Source of the DNA: Microbacterium sp. 3J1
Lineage (GTDB): Bacteria; Actinomycetota; Actinomycetes; Actinomycetales; Microbacteriaceae
DNA: 64,000 nt
Reading direction: 5' to 3'
Assembly: GCF_001049495.1 (NCBI RefSeq)
Contig: NZ_CDWI01000010.1
Coordinates: 62,001-126,000 of the forward strand
A program made the position numbers and the translations under genes. The notes under the pieces were generated by a model. That model saw only the letters and a program-made list of their open reading frames with translations, was not told the DNA's origin and made no database searches. Of the stretch, positions 26,751-35,091 are shown piece by piece. Position 1 is the stretch's first letter, and the number at the start of each line of letters is the position of its first letter.

Positions 26751-29039
26751 ATGACCGACATCTCGGCATCCGACCTCACTCTCGAAGAGAAGGCCTCGCT
26801 GACCAGCGGGGCGGACTTCTGGACGACGAAGGCCCTGGGCAGGATCGGACTGCCGTCGATCATGATGACCGACGGGCCGCACGGCCTGCGCAAGCAGGCG
26901 GGCGGCAGCGACCACCTCGGGCTCGCCAGCAGCGTGCCCGCCACCTGCTTCCCGCCCGCCGTGGGGATCGGGTCGTCCTTCGACCCGGAGATCATCGAGC
27001 GGGTCGGCGCCGCGATCGCCGTCGAGGCGGCGATCGAGGACGTCGCCGTCGTGCTCGGCCCCGGCATCAACATCAAGCGCTCCCCTCTGTGCGGACGCAA
27101 CTTCGAGTACTTCTCCGAGGACCCGATCGTCTCGGGGGTGCTCGGCGCCGCCTCCGTGCGCGGCGTGCAGTCGCGGGGCGTCGGCACCTCTCTGAAGCAC
27201 TTCGCCGCGAACAACCAGGAGTTCGACCGGATGCGCGCGAGCTCCGACGTCGACCCGCGACCGCTGCACGAGATCTACCTCCGCGGTTTCGAGCGCGTCG
27301 TCAGGGACGCGCAGCCGTGGACGGTCATGTGCTCCTACAACCGGATCAACGGCGTGTATGCCTCGGAGGATCCGTGGCTGCTGACGCAGGTGCTCCGCGA
27401 GGACTGGGGGTTCGAGGGACTCGTGGTGTCGGACTGGGGAGCTGTGAACGACCGGGTCGCGGGCGTGGCAGCCGGGCTCGACCTCGAGATGCCGTCATCC
27501 GGAGGTCGGACCGACGCGCAGCTCGTCGCCGCCGTGCATGCGGGCGACCTCGCCGAGGGCGTGCTCGACACCGCGGCGCAGCGGGCGATCGACCTCGTGC
27601 GCAAGGCCCAGGCCCGCCCGACGGTCACCGGCCCCCTCGATGTCGAGGCGCATCATGCGCTCGCCCGCGAGGCGGCAGGACGCTCGATCGTGCTCCTCAA
27701 GAACGACGGCGCGCTGCTGCCGCTCGCCGCGTCGCGCACGGTGGCGGTCATCGGAGCCTTCGCGACCGAGCCGCGGTTCCAGGGTGCGGGCTCGTCGCTG
27801 ATCAACCCGACGAAGCTCGATGCGGCTCTCGACGAGATGCGCGTCGTCGGCGGCGACGAGGTGTCGTACGCGCCGGGCTTCGCGGTCGAGGGCGGCGCCA
27901 TCGCCGCATCCGGCCGCTCTGCAGACGACCTCCGGGACGAGGCCGCGGCCGCCGCCGCGGGCGCCGACGTCGCCGTCGTGTTCCTCGGACTGCCCGCCGC
28001 AGAGGAGTCGGAGGGCTTCGACCGCGAGCACATCGACCTCCCGGCCGAGCAGCTCGCGGTGCTGGATGCCGTGCTCGAGGCGAATCCGCGCACCGTCGTC
28101 GTACTCTCGAACGGAGGTGTCGTCGCGCTTCCGTTCGCGGATCGGGTGCCGGCCATCGTCGAAGGGTGGCTGCTCGGACAGGCCGGCGGCGGAGCCATCG
28201 CCGACGTCCTGTACGGCGTCGTGAACCCGTCTGGCAAGCTCACCGAGACCGTCCCTGTACGCCTCGAGGACAATCCCTCGTTCGGCAATTTCCCCGGGGA
28301 GTTCGGGCATGTGCGGTACGGCGAGGGCGTGCTCGTCGGCTACCGCTGGTACGACGCGAAGGGCCTCGACGTGACCTTCCCGTTCGGGCACGGACTCTCG
28401 TACACGACGTTCGCCTACGGCCAGGCGACCGCCGAGGTCGAGGCCGACGGAGACGTCGTCGTCCGCCTCGAGGTGACCAACACCGGAGACCGCGACGGTC
28501 GAGAGATCGTGCAGGTCTACGCCGCCCCCGCGGCGTCGGCCGTGCAGCGCGCGCCTCGCGAGCTCAAGGCGTTCTCCTCGGTCGCCGTCGCGGCGGGTGA
28601 GACCCGGACGGTCGAACTCACCATCCGCCGAGACGACCTCGCCTACTGGGACGTGCGGGTCGACCGCTGGATCGTCGAGCCCGGCGAGTACATCCTCGAT
28701 GTCGCGGCGTCCAGCCGCGACATCCGCTCGTCGACGACCGTCCAGATCGCCGGAGACCTCGTCTCCCTGCCTCTGACCATGGAGTCCTCCGTGGGCGACG
28801 TGCTCGCTCACCCCGTGGCAGGACCCATCGTCATGTCGGCACTGGGCGGATTCATGGGCGAGATGACCGGCGCCGATTCGTCCGCCGCGTCGATGCTGCC
28901 GAACGACGAGGCGATGCAGAAGATGATGGCGTCATTCCCGATCGGGCGCCTCATCGGCTTCCCCGGTGTCGACGTGACGCACGAGCAGGTCCAGCAGCTC
29001 CTCGCCGGAGCGAACGCCGGAGTCCTGCCACAGGCCTGA
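26751..29039 (+). CDS. Glycoside hydrolase family 3 (beta-glucosidase-like)
   Basis: A 762-residue enzyme that releases terminal beta-linked sugars. The GH3 N-domain carries the nucleophile region VVSDWGA with Asp228 as predicted nucleophile; KHFAANNQE is the conserved substrate-binding segment. The C-domain (about 310-540) and a fibronectin III-like domain (about 580-680) follow, then an extra 80-residue helical tail. There is no signal peptide, so it acts on imported oligosaccharides. The substrate could be glucosides, xylosides or plant glycosides. Confidence 0.9.
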   Translation: MTDISASDLTLEEKASLTSGADFWTTKALGRIGLPSIMMTDGPHGLRKQAGGSDHLGLASSVPATCFPPAVGIGSSFDPEIIERVGAAIAVEAAIEDVAVVLGPGINIKRSPLCGRNFEYFSEDPIVSGVLGAASVRGVQSRGVGTSLKHFAANNQEFDRMRASSDVDPRPLHEIYLRGFERVVRDAQPWTVMCSYNRINGVYASEDPWLLTQVLREDWGFEGLVVSDWGAVNDRVAGVAAGLDLEMPSSGGRTDAQLVAAVHAGDLAEGVLDTAAQRAIDLVRKAQARPTVTGPLDVEAHHALAREAAGRSIVLLKNDGALLPLAASRTVAVIGAFATEPRFQGAGSSLINPTKLDAALDEMRVVGGDEVSYAPGFAVEGGAIAASGRSADDLRDEAAAAAAGADVAVVFLGLPAAEESEGFDREHIDLPAEQLAVLDAVLEANPRTVVVLSNGGVVALPFADRVPAIVEGWLLGQAGGGAIADVLYGVVNPSGKLTETVPVRLEDNPSFGNFPGEFGHVRYGEGVLVGYRWYDAKGLDVTFPFGHGLSYTTFAYGQATAEVEADGDVVVRLEVTNTGDRDGREIVQVYAAPAASAVQRAPRELKAFSSVAVAAGETRTVELTIRRDDLAYWDVRVDRWIVEPGEYILDVAASSRDIRSSTTVQIAGDLVSLPLTMESSVGDVLAHPVAGPIVMSALGGFMGEMTGADSSAASMLPNDEAMQKMMASFPIGRLIGFPGVDVTHEQVQQLLAGANAGVLPQA

Positions 29040-29057
29040 TCGCGACGGGCGGATCGC

Positions 29058-29096
29058 CGACGCCCCACCCGCTCGAGGAAGCGCGTGGGGCGTCCG
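29058..29096. terminator. Bidirectional terminator
   Basis: A GC-rich stem GACGCCCCAC...GTGGGGCGTC with a loop of about 18 bases lies between the convergent GH3 gene and the uronate operon. Confidence 0.65.
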
Positions 29097-29103
29097 GCGC
29101 CGG

Positions 29104-30546
29104 TCAGGCCGGGACCACGAGCCTTCCGTTGCGCCGGTGCGGAAGCCTCGTGAGCGCGTGGTCGCGCAGCACCTCGGGCAGCAGCGGCTCCGGTGCGTCC
29201 TGGAACGTCAGCGGACGCAGGAACCTGCGGATGGCGGATGCTCCGACCGACGTGTGCAGCGAGGTCGTCGCAGGCCACGGCCCCCCGTGCTGCTGCGACC
29301 ACGTGACGGCGACGCCGGTCGGCCAGCCGGCGAACAGCACCCGGCCTGCGCGATCCTGCAGGAGTTCCAGGGTGGCGGACACGTCGTCCACCGGCTCGGC
29401 GTGGAGCGTCGCGGTGAGGCTGCCGGGTACGGCGGCGATCGCGGCGTGCAGCTCGTCCCGGTCGTCGTATCGCACGAGGAGCGTGACAGGACCGAAGCAC
29501 TCCTCGAGGAGGACGTCGGGACGCTTGACCACCGAGCGCGCGTCGGTGAGCAGCGCGACCGGTCGGACTCCCTGGACCTCCACACCCGACGCGAGCACCG
29601 AGACGGACGGGTCGTCCTCCAGGTGCGCGAGACCGGCGGGGAACGCCTCGGTGATGCGCTCGGTCAGCAGTGGGCCACCCGAGGCGGCGGGCAGGGCGGC
29701 CGCGACGGCGTCCTCGAATCCCGTGCCGGCGGGGATGAAGACGACCCCCGGCTTCGTGCAGAATTGGCCGACGCCGAGGGTGAACGAACTCACCAGGCCC
29801 GTCGCGAGAGCATCCTTCTGCGCGGCGACGGCGGCCTCGGTGATGACCACCGGGTTGATGCTGCCCAGCTCGCCGTAGAAGGGGATCGGATCGGGTCGGC
29901 CGGAGGCGAGGTCGAACAGGGCGCGCCCACCCGACACGGAACCGGTGAAGCCGGCGGCGCGCACGAGCGGATGCTGCACCAGGGCGTTGCCCGCCTCGCG
30001 GCCCTCGACGAGGGAGAGGGAGCCTGCGGGGGCGCCGGCGGCCTCGAGCGCGGCCGCGACCAGGTTCGCCGTGAGCGCGGAGAGGCGCGGATGTCCTGAG
30101 TGCGCCTTCACGATCACCGGGTTGCCAGCAGCGAGGGCGGACGCCGTGTCGCCGCCCGCGACGGAGAACGCGAAGGGGAAGTTCGAGGCCGAGAACACCG
30201 CGACGGGGCCGAGCGGGGTGAGCATGCGTCGCAGTTCGGGCCGGGGCGGCGTCGCCGTGGCATCCGCATCGTCGATGGTGAGCTCGAGGTACGAGCCCTC
30301 CTCGACCACGCTCGCGAACAGGCGCAGCTGACCGCTCGTGCGTGCCACCTCGCCGGTCAGGCGCGCCGCGCCCAGCCGGGTCTCCTCGTCGGCGACGGCG
30401 ACCAGCGCGTCGGCGTTCGCGTCGAGCGCATCCGCGGCCGCGCGGAGCCAGGTCGCGCGCTGGGCGGCGGAGGAGCGTCGCCAGATCGGGGCGGCGGCCG
30501 CGGCCGCGTCGACGATCGAGCCGAGGTCTGCGGAGGAGGTGGTCAC
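29104..30546 (-). CDS. 2-oxoglutarate semialdehyde-type aldehyde dehydrogenase
   Basis: A 480-residue NAD(P)-dependent aldehyde dehydrogenase of the class that oxidises 2,5-dioxovalerate to 2-oxoglutarate. The catalytic cysteine lies in GVGQFCTKPG and the general base glutamate in FYGELGSINPVV, both typical of this subgroup. It is the last gene of the minus-strand operon and would perform its last step. The GTG at 30546 overlaps the upstream gene by four bases. The frame runs open upstream through that gene, so the start was set by the MTTSSADLG N terminus and the overlap. Confidence 0.85.
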   Translation of the reverse strand: MTTSSADLGSIVDAAAAAAPIWRRSSAAQRATWLRAAADALDANADALVAVADEETRLGAARLTGEVARTSGQLRLFASVVEEGSYLELTIDDADATATPPRPELRRMLTPLGPVAVFSASNFPFAFSVAGGDTASALAAGNPVIVKAHSGHPRLSALTANLVAAALEAAGAPAGSLSLVEGREAGNALVQHPLVRAAGFTGSVSGGRALFDLASGRPDPIPFYGELGSINPVVITEAAVAAQKDALATGLVSSFTLGVGQFCTKPGVVFIPAGTGFEDAVAAALPAASGGPLLTERITEAFPAGLAHLEDDPSVSVLASGVEVQGVRPVALLTDARSVVKRPDVLLEECFGPVTLLVRYDDRDELHAAIAAVPGSLTATLHAEPVDDVSATLELLQDRAGRVLFAGWPTGVAVTWSQQHGGPWPATTSLHTSVGASAIRRFLRPLTFQDAPEPLLPEVLRDHALTRLPHRRNGRLVVPA

Positions 30547-31661
30547 GAGGGGGCCTTTCCTTCGGTGGACGCGGGGGAGTCGGGGAGAAGAGGGGCGAAG
30601 CGGAGTCCGAGACCCGTGTGCTCCCGCTCGGTGAGGTATCCGCCGGTGATGGCCACCGGAGACGGGTCCACGAGTGCGCCGAGCGCGGCGAATCCGGCAT
30701 CCTCCACGTCCTCCACGAGCACCTCGGTCGTCGTCTCGGGCAGAGCGAGCGCGAGCTGACCGGAGAGCTCGGGCAGCAGGTGCGGATGCAGAGCGGCGCC
30801 GTGCGACGCGGCGAGCCCGGCGATGCGGAGGAAGGGTGTGATGCCGCCGACCCTGACGATGTTCGGCTGCACGATCTGCGCCGCGCCCGCGCGCAGGAAG
30901 TCCTCGAACCGATGCGCCGTGTGCAGGTTCTCGCCCACGGCGATCGGCACGGCGACGCGCGTCGCCAACTCGGCGTGCCCTGCGAGGTCGTCGGCGCGCA
31001 GCGGCTCCTCGATCCACGCGGGGTCGAAGGCGGCGAGGGCGTCGATCGACGCGGTGGCCCGATCGAGGTCCCAGCGCTGATTGGCGTCGATCATCAGGGA
31101 GCGATCCGCACCGAGCAGCGCTCTCACGGCGGAGACACGATCGACGTCCTCGGCGAGGTCGGGCTTGCCCACCTTGATCTTCACCGCGTCGAACCCGTCG
31201 TCGACCCACCGCTGCACCTGGGCGAGCAGCTCGTCGAGCGAGTAGTGCAGGTTCACACCCGAGCCGTACGCCCGGACACGGTCTCGGCGACGGCCGAGCA
31301 GTCGCGACACGGAGGTGTCGGCTGCGCGGGCCTCGGCATCCCACAGGGCGAGATCGAGTCCGGCCAGCGCGATCGTCGTGATGCCTCCGCCACCCGCCTC
31401 GTGCAGGTGCTCCCAGAGCGCCTGCCAGATCTCGCCGGGAACGGCGGAACGGCCGACGGCCGCGGGGGCGATGTCGTGCTCGAGCAGCGCCTGCACCGCA
31501 TGCACCCCGATCTGCGGGCTCCACGAGAAGCCCCAGCCCTCGACCCCGTCGGATCGGACCACGTGCGTGGCGACGACACCCACCGATGTCACGTCCGCCG
31601 CCCAGGGGCGGGTCAGCGGCACGCGCTGCAGTCGTGTCGTGAGGCGTCGGATGCTGGTCAC
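30543..31661 (-). CDS. Enolase superfamily dehydratase or cycloisomerase
   Basis: A 372-residue mandelate racemase/muconate lactonizing-type enzyme. Catalytic KIK (in DAVKIKVGKPD), metal ligands Asp in MIDANQRW, Glu in WIEEPL and Glu in AVGENLH, and a His in ALHPHLLPE are all visible. In this operon it should make 5-dehydro-4-deoxy-glucarate, either as a glucarate/galactarate dehydratase or as a galactarolactone cycloisomerase (Gci-like; the length is close to the known Agrobacterium enzyme). The GTG start at 31661 is inferred. Confidence 0.8.
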   Translation of the reverse strand: MTSIRRLTTRLQRVPLTRPWAADVTSVGVVATHVVRSDGVEGWGFSWSPQIGVHAVQALLEHDIAPAAVGRSAVPGEIWQALWEHLHEAGGGGITTIALAGLDLALWDAEARAADTSVSRLLGRRRDRVRAYGSGVNLHYSLDELLAQVQRWVDDGFDAVKIKVGKPDLAEDVDRVSAVRALLGADRSLMIDANQRWDLDRATASIDALAAFDPAWIEEPLRADDLAGHAELATRVAVPIAVGENLHTAHRFEDFLRAGAAQIVQPNIVRVGGITPFLRIAGLAASHGAALHPHLLPELSGQLALALPETTTEVLVEDVEDAGFAALGALVDPSPVAITGGYLTEREHTGLGLRFAPLLPDSPASTEGKAPS

Positions 31662-31674
31662 AGCGAGTACTCGC

Positions 31675-32574
31675 TCACAGCAGCGCGCGTCCGGCGGCGA
31701 GGATCTCGGCGAGCCGCTCGTGCTGCGCCGGCGTCGGGTCGACGAGCGGGGCGCGTACCGGACCGACCTCGAGACCCGACAGCCGGAGGCCCGCCTTGAT
31801 GAGCGAGACACCGAAGCCGGGAGTCTCGTCACGGAGCTCCACCAGGGGGCGGTAGAAGCCGTCGAGCAGGGCCAGACGTCGCTCCTCGTCCGCGTCCGTG
31901 TATGCGCGATAGTGGGCGTTCGCGATGTCGGGCGCCATCGCGAACGCGGCCGACGAGTACAGCGGGACGCCGATGCCCCGGTACGCGCCCTGGGTGAGCT
32001 CCGCGGTGAGCAGCCCGTTGAAGAACGCGAAGTCCGCACGGCCCTCCGCCGCGACCGCGCGCACGATGAGCTGCGTCGCGCCGATGTCGCCGGTGCCGTC
32101 CTTGAAGCCGACCACCCGGGGGTTGGCCGCCAGGCGGCGCATCGTCTCCACCGAGTACTGGGCGCTGCCGCGGTGATACACGATCACGGGAAGGTCGGAT
32201 GCCTCCGCGATGTCCTCGACGTAGCGGATGAGTCCGGCCTGGGTGCCGCCGACGAGGTAGGGCGGCAGCACGAGCAGGCCGTCTGCACCGGCATCCGCGG
32301 CGGACCGCGCCACGTCGATCGCATGGCCGACCGGGCCGCCGGTTCCGGCGATCACCGGCACCCGACCGGCGACGGCCGTGACGGCTGTGCCCACGACCGC
32401 CGCGGCCTCGGACGCCGAGAGCGCGTGGAACTCGCCCGTGCCGCACGCGGGGAAGACCCCGCCCGCGCCGGCCTCGACCCCGGCAGCGACGTGGGTCGCG
32501 AGCAGGTCGTGGTCGATCGCCCCCTCGGGCGAGAACGGTGTCACGGGGAAGAACAGGATTCCGCGGAAGTGCAT
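31675..32574 (-). CDS. kdgD: 5-dehydro-4-deoxyglucarate dehydratase
   Basis: A 299-residue DapA-superfamily lyase that decarboxylates and dehydrates 5-dehydro-4-deoxyglucarate to 2,5-dioxovalerate. GGVFPACGTGEFHALS (about 38-53) is the substrate-carboxylate loop typical of KdgD rather than DapA; the Schiff-base lysine is in VGFKDGTGD and the tyrosine in IVYHRGSAQ. The ATG is at 32574. It is the third catabolic gene of the operon and the most diagnostic for the oxidative uronate route. Confidence 0.88.
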   Translation of the reverse strand: MHFRGILFFPVTPFSPEGAIDHDLLATHVAAGVEAGAGGVFPACGTGEFHALSASEAAAVVGTAVTAVAGRVPVIAGTGGPVGHAIDVARSAADAGADGLLVLPPYLVGGTQAGLIRYVEDIAEASDLPVIVYHRGSAQYSVETMRRLAANPRVVGFKDGTGDIGATQLIVRAVAAEGRADFAFFNGLLTAELTQGAYRGIGVPLYSSAAFAMAPDIANAHYRAYTDADEERRLALLDGFYRPLVELRDETPGFGVSLIKAGLRLSGLEVGPVRAPLVDPTPAQHERLAEILAAGRALL

Positions 32575-32584
32575 GGCGAACCCT

Positions 32585-33502
32585 TCAGGAGACGGATGCG
32601 GGGGTGGGCGAGCCCGCGAGCTCGGTGCGCCAGCTGCGCGACGGGTGCCAGCCCAGCAGTCGGGCCGCTTTCGCGGAGGAGAAGGCGGGCGAGTCCCCGG
32701 TGAGCGCCGAGGCAGCCTCAGCCGTGCCCGGGTGGAAACGGGGGAGGAGGTCGCTCAGCGGCTGTCGCGCGAGCGCATCGTCCGCACCCACGAAGAACAC
32801 TTCGCCGCTGGGGATGTCGTCGAGCGCCGCCAGGAGCGAGTCGGCGAACGAGGCGACGTCACGCGCATCCACGTAGTTGAAGAGAGCGGGGGCGGCCAGC
32901 GCCGGGTCGTCGAGGCGCTCCTGCACGGTGTGTCCCTGCTGCGTCGGAGCGCCCGCCCACTCTTCGGGGGCGATCACGAAGCAGGGGCGGAAGGACGCGT
33001 ACCGCACCTGATCGCCGGTCTGGCGCCGCAGCGTGTCGAGGGTCTGCTCGATGAGCAGCTTCGACAGCGCGTACGCGTTCCACGGCTCCACGGGCGAGGT
33101 CTCGTCGAGCGGAAGTCGATCGGGCGTCCAGCCACGGGGTGCGCCGTAGCCGATGACCGTCGGACTCGACGCCGCGACCACCCGCCGGATGCCGGCGCGC
33201 ACCGCCCCGCCGAGCACGGACTGGGCGAGCCCCGCGTTCGTGCGCAGGATGACGTCCTCGGGGGCGCTGAAGGGCACGGCGATGGCGGCGAGGTGGATGA
33301 GCGCGTCGGCTCTCGTCGCCGCGAGCGCGGCCGCGGTGGCGTCGGCATCCGCGAGGTCCACGGCGAGCTGAGCCACGTCGGGGCGGTCGAGCCGATCGCT
33401 CGGCTGACGGTCGATCGAGACGAGGTCGTGCCCCGCGTCGGCCAGGCCGGAGACGAGGGTGCGGCCGAGGCGTCCCGACCCACCGGTGACGACGATCCTC
33501 AC
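32585..33502 (-). CDS. NAD-dependent epimerase/dehydratase; candidate uronate dehydrogenase
   Basis: A 305-residue extended short-chain dehydrogenase. TGGSGRLGRTL (about 6-16) binds NAD, HLAA marks the fourth strand, the Ser of ASSPTVIG and the pair Tyr-x3-Lys in NAYALSK form the active site. In the operon the expected first step is oxidation of galacturonate or glucuronate to the aldarolactone (Udh), but the protein is about 40 residues longer than the Agrobacterium enzyme and could be another sugar epimerase. The GTG start overlaps the upstream gene by four bases. Confidence 0.6.
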   Translation of the reverse strand: MRIVVTGGSGRLGRTLVSGLADAGHDLVSIDRQPSDRLDRPDVAQLAVDLADADATAAALAATRADALIHLAAIAVPFSAPEDVILRTNAGLAQSVLGGAVRAGIRRVVAASSPTVIGYGAPRGWTPDRLPLDETSPVEPWNAYALSKLLIEQTLDTLRRQTGDQVRYASFRPCFVIAPEEWAGAPTQQGHTVQERLDDPALAAPALFNYVDARDVASFADSLLAALDDIPSGEVFFVGADDALARQPLSDLLPRFHPGTAEAASALTGDSPAFSSAKAARLLGWHPSRSWRTELAGSPTPASVS

Positions 33503-34830
33503 GGTCGCTCGTCGAGCAGGGCGATCCCGAGATCCGCGACGTTCACGGGCAGCCCCGTCTCGAGGGAGCGGTTGCCCGCGATGCCCACCGCGATCGAGCG
33601 GATGCCGTCGGTCCAGTCCGCGGGCCGAGCGAGGGGATCGTCACCCGGACCCGCGAAGACGTCGGAGAGGAGCAGAGCGTCACCGCCTCCGTGCCCGCCG
33701 TCGCCGCCGTCGATGGACACCTCGAAGGCGGCCTCCCAGTGTCGCTGCACGATCAGCCGCTCGCCCTCCGGTCGGACGTCCGTCGTGCCGTCGCCACCCG
33801 AGAGGCTCGGGTCGAGGGTGGGATGCAGCCCCTCTCCTGCGAGGACGGCTCCGCGCTCGACCACCTCCAGCTCGGCGCGTCCGAGAGTGCCGTTGACGGC
33901 GACCCGGTAGCCCTCCCACGGCGCATGCGCGTTGAGGGAGTACGAGAGCGTCGCGCCCGAGGCGTAGTCGACCACGAGGGCGAGGTTGTCCTCGATCGTG
34001 ATCCCCTCGCTGAAGACGTCGAGATCGCGTCGGTATCCGTCGTGCTGCTCCGCCTCGAGGTAGAGGGCGGAGAGACGCTCGTCAATGCGCAGATCGAGTT
34101 CGAAGAGGTCTCCGTCGTCGTGCGTTCCGCGGGCGGGGCGCTCGCCGAGTCCTCGGCGCGCGGCGTTCTCTGCACCGTAGAACCGCAGTCCGCCCGATGC
34201 GTAGACCCGCGTCGGCTGCGAGCGGATCCACCAGTTGACCAGGTCGAAGTGGTGGCTCGACTTGTGCACGAGCAGCCCGCCGGAGTTCTTCTTCTCACGG
34301 TGCCAGCGACGGAAGTAGTCGGCGCCGTGATTCGTGTCGAGCATCCAGGAGAAGTCGATCGAGGTGACCTGGCCGATGGTCCCGTCCTGGATGACCTGGC
34401 GCAGTGCGCTGTTGCGGGGCGAGTAGCGGTAGTTGAAGGTGAGCACGACCCGGCGGCCGGTCCGGGCGACGGCATCCTCGATGCGCGCGGCGCTTCTCGC
34501 GTCGATCGTGAGCGGCTTCTCGACGACGACGTCGGCTCCGGCCTCGAGTGAGCGCACGATCAGCTCGGCATGCAGGTCGTCGCGCGCGCAGATGATCACG
34601 CGGTCCACACGCTCCTCGCGGATCAGCCGCTCGAGCTGTTCGGGAGTGCCGACGCGGGCGGGTGCGGCATCCGCGGCGACGAGCCGATCGGCGTAGTAGG
34701 CGGCCCGCACCGGGTTGGGCTCGACGATCGCGACCAGTTCGGCGCGGTCGCGGTGCTCGCCGACGATCGCATCCACGTACATCTGAGCCCGGTGTCCGGC
34801 TCCGGCGAGTGCGTAGCGGGTCTTCGTCAT
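33499..34830 (-). CDS. Gfo/Idh/MocA family oxidoreductase
   Basis: A 443-residue NAD(P)-dependent sugar dehydrogenase-like protein and first gene of the operon. The Rossmann motif AGAGHRAQMY is near the N terminus, EKPLTIDARS carries the catalytic lysine, and SSHHFDLVNWW resembles the conserved His region. The C-terminal domain is long. The substrate is unknown; family members oxidise or epimerise sugars, acids or glycosides. GAAGGA precedes the ATG, and a LacI-type palindrome lies 27-42 bases upstream. Confidence 0.82.
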   Translation of the reverse strand: MTKTRYALAGAGHRAQMYVDAIVGEHRDRAELVAIVEPNPVRAAYYADRLVAADAAPARVGTPEQLERLIREERVDRVIICARDDLHAELIVRSLEAGADVVVEKPLTIDARSAARIEDAVARTGRRVVLTFNYRYSPRNSALRQVIQDGTIGQVTSIDFSWMLDTNHGADYFRRWHREKKNSGGLLVHKSSHHFDLVNWWIRSQPTRVYASGGLRFYGAENAARRGLGERPARGTHDDGDLFELDLRIDERLSALYLEAEQHDGYRRDLDVFSEGITIEDNLALVVDYASGATLSYSLNAHAPWEGYRVAVNGTLGRAELEVVERGAVLAGEGLHPTLDPSLSGGDGTTDVRPEGERLIVQRHWEAAFEVSIDGGDGGHGGGDALLLSDVFAGPGDDPLARPADWTDGIRSIAVGIAGNRSLETGLPVNVADLGIALLDERP

Positions 34831-34856
34831 CGTGATCCTTCGTTGATCTCGAAACT

Positions 34857-34872
34857 GGGGAAACGTTTTCCC
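34857..34872 (-). promoter_or_regulatory. LacI-type operator of the uronate operon
   Basis: GGGGAAACGTTTTCCC, a 16-base palindrome with one mismatched pair, centred on ACGT. It lies 27 bases upstream of the first ATG of the minus-strand operon. A possible -10, TATCGT, is directly upstream on the minus strand. Confidence 0.65.
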
Positions 34873-34940
34873 GACGATAGCACAGGGCGCGGATGCGGGG
34901 ACGTAGGTCGGATCCGCCTGCCCGCGCGCGGATACGCGTG

Positions 34941-35019
34941 CGGATGGCTGGCCGGATCACGGATGGCTGACGGTTCGACGCCCGGCGGCCAGCCATCCCG
35001 TCCGTCGGCCAGCCATCCG
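34941..35019. repeat. Nested inverted repeat with GGATGGCTGGC core
   Basis: CGGATGGCTGGCC (34941-34953) pairs perfectly over 13 bases with GGCCAGCCATCCG (35007-35019). Inside, a second copy CGGATGGCTG (34960-34969) pairs with CAGCCATCC-containing 34987-34998. The same core makes up the array at 41.1-41.7 kb. It may act as a terminator between the lacI-type gene and the uronate operon. Confidence 0.8.
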
Positions 35020-35030
35020 TACGGTGAGAC

Positions 35031-35091
35031 GACCGCCGGGACCGCCGGCCACCGGGACCGCCGGGACCGCCGGGACCGCCGGGACCGCCGG
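35031..35091. repeat. 9-bp tandem repeat GACCGCCGG
   Basis: Six perfect copies (two, a 7-base remnant, then four) end exactly at the base before the stop codon of the lacI-type gene. Confidence 0.9.

Noticed and set aside
29104..31524. Open frame of 806 codons joining the aldehyde dehydrogenase with upstream sequence
   Set aside because: The upstream part is an out-of-frame reading of the enolase-superfamily gene. The dehydrogenase has its own GTG start with a four-base overlap.
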